Assembly: GCA_004347865.1 (NCBI GenBank)
Contig: QNUZ01000133.1
Location: 1 to 6,704 of the forward strand
Direction of reading: 5' to 3'
Origin: Archaeoglobi archaeon
GTDB taxonomy: Archaea; Halobacteriota; Archaeoglobi; Archaeoglobales; Archaeoglobaceae
DNA: 6,704 nt
The position numbers and the translations under genes were made by a program. Shown piece by piece: positions 5,993 to 6,704 of the stretch. The notes beneath the pieces were generated by a model, which searched no databases, was not told the DNA's origin, and worked only from the letters and a program-made list of their open reading frames with translations. The number at the start of each line of letters is the position of its first letter. Position 1 is the first letter of the stretch.

Positions 5993-6010
5993 AGGAGGTC
6001 GGTTGAACTA

Positions 6011-6039
6011 TCAGCATCTTTGGGTTTAAAAAATGCTGA
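6011..6039 (+). repeat. 7-bp inverted repeat upstream of the small gene's TATA box
   Basis: TCAGCAT (6011-6017) and ATGCTGA (6033-6039) are perfectly complementary with a 15-nt spacer. The right arm ends 12 nt before the TATA box at 6052. It could be a two-half operator for the small gene, or a subterminal structure of the decayed transposon. Nothing distinguishes these. Confidence 0.35.
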
Positions 6040-6043
6040 GTCA

Positions 6044-6059
6044 AAAAGAAGATATATAT
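6044..6059 (+). promoter_or_regulatory. BRE/TATA promoter of the 49-codon gene
   Basis: An A-rich AAAAGAAG is followed by ATATATAT (6052-6059). The box centre is about 30 nt before ATG 6085, so the mRNA should start a few bases ahead of that ATG. An in-frame ATG at 6058 overlaps the TATA box and would not be on this transcript. Confidence 0.5.
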
Positions 6060-6084
6060 GTGGGGTAAATCTTCAAAGAGAACT

Positions 6085-6234
6085 ATGGTCCCAAGATCGC
6101 AGATTCAGGAATTCAAATTCGTGCACGAAATTTTCAAACTTCTTGGAGAGATTTTGAACGAGATTGCGGATTTAGAGGAAAAGGAGGGAAGGCAGATAGA
6201 CGAAATACTAAAAGAAAGATTGAGCCCTCCATAG
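6085..6234 (+). CDS. Small charged helical protein, 49 residues, unknown function
   Basis: The reading frame from ATG 6085 to TAG 6232-6234 encodes 49 residues. It has a good TATA box at the right distance and no SD, fitting a near-leaderless mRNA. An in-frame ATG at 6058 would add nine residues but lies in the TATA box. The predicted chain is almost entirely helical, with hydrophobic residues spaced 3-4 apart (Val13, Ile16, Leu20, Ile23, Ile27, Leu30) and many Glu and Lys, so an amphipathic helix or short coiled coil is likely. It ends in Ser-Pro-Pro. No family is recognised. It lies between two minus-strand transposon remnants; it could be a passenger, a later insertion, an antitoxin-like or binding peptide, or a chance frame. 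Length and missing homology keep this tentative. Confidence 0.5.
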   Translation: MVPRSQIQEFKFVHEIFKLLGEILNEIADLEEKEGRQIDEILKERLSPP

Positions 6235-6255
6235 AGGTAGCCTTTGCTCCGGAAG

Positions 6256-6357
6256 CCTCCTTTCAAAGTTCAGCTCATTGTGCAGCTTAGCGCAGTTATC
6301 CGCAAGCTCTCAAAGGGCAGAACAGTCCTCTAGTATGAAAGTGTTCGCTCTCCTCAC
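6256..6357 (-). pseudogene. tnpB N-terminal fragment with internal stop
   Basis: Minus strand from GTG 6357-6355, behind GGTGT (SD-like). The frame reads RRANTFIL, a few residues, then TGA (6312-6310), then ELADNCAKLHNELNFERR to about 6256. In my recollection IS605-type TnpB proteins of archaea start with [KR]-x-[TA]-N-T-[FY] and continue with ELADNCAxxxNExNYxRRQxFF, which this matches. The TGA is one change from CGA (Arg). After Phe-Glu-Arg-Arg the similarity ends, so the gene is both nonsense-mutated and truncated. A TATA-like stretch at about 6405-6415 could be the old promoter. The intact enzyme would be an RNA-guided nuclease helping keep the transposon; this remnant cannot be active. 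Confidence 0.6.
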
Positions 6358-6419
6358 TTCCGACACCTTTCTGGGCTTCAATGAATTTTTAATTTTTAAG
6401 GTCTATTATATATGGGCAT

Positions 6420-6461
6420 ATCGACAATCACACGGTTAAAACCGTAGGCTTTCTTGTCGAT
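6420..6461. repeat. Nested hairpin, outer 8-bp and inner 6-bp inverted repeats
   Basis: ATCGACAA (6420-6427) pairs perfectly with TTGTCGAT (6454-6461). Inside, ACGGTT (6432-6437) pairs with AACCGT (6440-6445); folded with a 4-nt loop, the inner stem keeps 5 bp. The 42-nt unit is thus a stem, an asymmetric internal loop (4 and 8 nt) and a second stem. On the plus strand a TATA-like stretch (6403-6413) lies just upstream and TTTT (6461-6464) just downstream, so a short structured RNA is conceivable. On the minus strand it lies 63 nt or more before the tnpB start, where a left-end hairpin would be. Confidence 0.5.
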
Positions 6462-6514
6462 TTTCGTGTAAATCTGTTAGATTAGGATTTCATTTCATAG
6501 AAGTTTCTCCTGAT

Positions 6515-6528
6515 CGAAAAATATTTAT
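6515..6528 (+). promoter_or_regulatory. BRE/TATA promoter giving a leaderless acylphosphatase-like mRNA
   Basis: CGAAAA (6515-6520) precedes ATATTTAT (6521-6528). The box centre is about 27 nt from ATG 6551, so transcription should start at the start codon. The preceding bases (TTCAAGACG) hold no SD. Confidence 0.6.
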
Positions 6529-6550
6529 CCTTCCGAATCCATTCAAGACG

Positions 6551-6704
6551 ATGGCAGTTAAGATAACAATAACTGGCAAAGTCCACGGAGTCGGCTATAG
6601 GGCTTTCCTTCTTGAGGGGGCGGACAGCCTGCTTATTCCGAAATTCGAGGCGAGAAATGTAAAGATAAACGGAAAGGAAGCTCTGATAGTTCTCATCGAT
6701 GGAG
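6551..6704 (+). CDS. Acylphosphatase-like protein, N-terminal part
   Basis: The frame opens at ATG 6551 and runs off the window after 51 codons. Seen: GKVHGVGYRAF (residues 9-19), matching the acylphosphatase signature G-x-V-Q-G-V-G-[FY]-R, with the phosphate-binding Arg at residue 17. The Asn in ARNVKING (residue 37) is a candidate for the second catalytic residue. Acylphosphatases are about 90 residues and hydrolyse acyl phosphates in the cytoplasm. This one departs from standard members: Gln of the signature is His, and the helix after the signature (LLEGADSLLIPKFEA) lacks the usual pattern, so it belongs to a divergent archaeal branch whose activity is unproven. Acetyl phosphate or carbamoyl phosphate as substrate would be a guess. 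The start is fixed by the TATA spacing. Confidence 0.72.
   Translation, partial: MAVKITITGKVHGVGYRAFLLEGADSLLIPKFEARNVKINGKEALIVLIDG

Larger units (their letters stand above)
5973..6461 (-). mobile_element. Decayed IS200/IS605-family (tnpB-type) element, extent uncertain
   Basis: Two remnants on the same strand are in the order expected of an IS605/IS1341-type element: a TnpB N-terminal fragment (6357 down to about 6256) and a right-end-like GC hairpin with TnpB C-terminal-like coding (5992 down to 5973). A nested hairpin at 6420-6461, upstream of the fragment, could be the left-end structure. The middle of tnpB, including its RuvC-like catalytic motifs, is absent. A plus-strand small gene now occupies 6085-6234, so either an internal deletion plus an insertion occurred or the two remnants come from different copies. 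The outer limits given are those of the recognisable pieces, not proven ends. No target-site evidence is visible. Confidence 0.42.

Noticed and set aside
5829..6029. 66-codon plus-strand frame over the start of the membrane protein gene and the GC hairpin
   Set aside because: It is antisense to the SD-supported minus-strand gene and runs through the transposon hairpin; no SD or TATA box precedes it.
6058..6084. ATG 6058 as the start of the small gene
   Set aside because: It overlaps the TATA box and has no SD, so the expected transcript begins after it.
1..6704. CRISPR array, tRNA or rRNA genes
   Set aside because: No regularly spaced direct repeats, cloverleaf with T-loop consensus, or conserved rRNA stretch was seen.

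Overview
The window looks like chromosomal DNA from a euryarchaeon, most probably of the Archaeoglobus/Ferroglobus/Geoglobus group. This is inferred from gene content and signals; no database search was possible. Supporting signs are purine-rich BRE plus TATA promoters, GGTGA-type Shine-Dalgarno (SD) sites in some genes and start codons about 25-30 nt after a TATA box in others. A thiolase/DUF35 pair, an electron transfer flavoprotein and a fused ADP-forming acyl-CoA synthetase are typical of archaea that oxidise fatty acids or other organic acids.

Positions 1-3097 are a compact plus-strand metabolic block. It opens with the C-terminal third of a thiolase (1-312, cut by the window edge). A DUF35 zinc-ribbon/OB-fold partner follows, its SD overlapping the thiolase stop. 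After an AT-rich gap with promoter-like sequence come etfB and etfA, overlapping by 4 nt (ATGA). Next is a probably leaderless gene for an HTH plus ACT-domain regulator (COG2150-like).

Positions 3098-5420 hold a 172-nt regulatory gap with a perfect 6-bp inverted repeat and a clear BRE/TATA. It leads to a 716-residue acyl-CoA synthetase (ADP-forming) with the beta (ATP-grasp) half before the alpha (CoA-ligase) half. Thiolase, Etf and this synthetase fit one scheme: acyl-CoA activation or its ATP-yielding reversal, electron transfer from acyl-CoA dehydrogenation, and thiolytic cleavage or condensation. Joint regulation is inference.

Positions 5421-6550 are accessory and decayed. They hold a frameshifted scrap resembling archaeal extracellular proteins, a two-helix membrane protein on the minus strand, and two minus-strand remnants of an IS200/IS605-type tnpB element: a right-end GC hairpin near 5973-5992 and an N-terminal TnpB fragment with an internal stop near 6256-6357. 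Between the remnants lies an apparently intact 49-codon plus-strand gene with its own TATA box. A nested hairpin sits at 6420-6461.

From 6551 to the end is the first half of an acylphosphatase-like gene, probably leaderless. No tRNA, rRNA, CRISPR array or intact transposase is visible. The most unusual points are the residue changes in EtfA, the possible operator before the synthetase, the small gene enclosed by transposon remnants and the nested hairpin.
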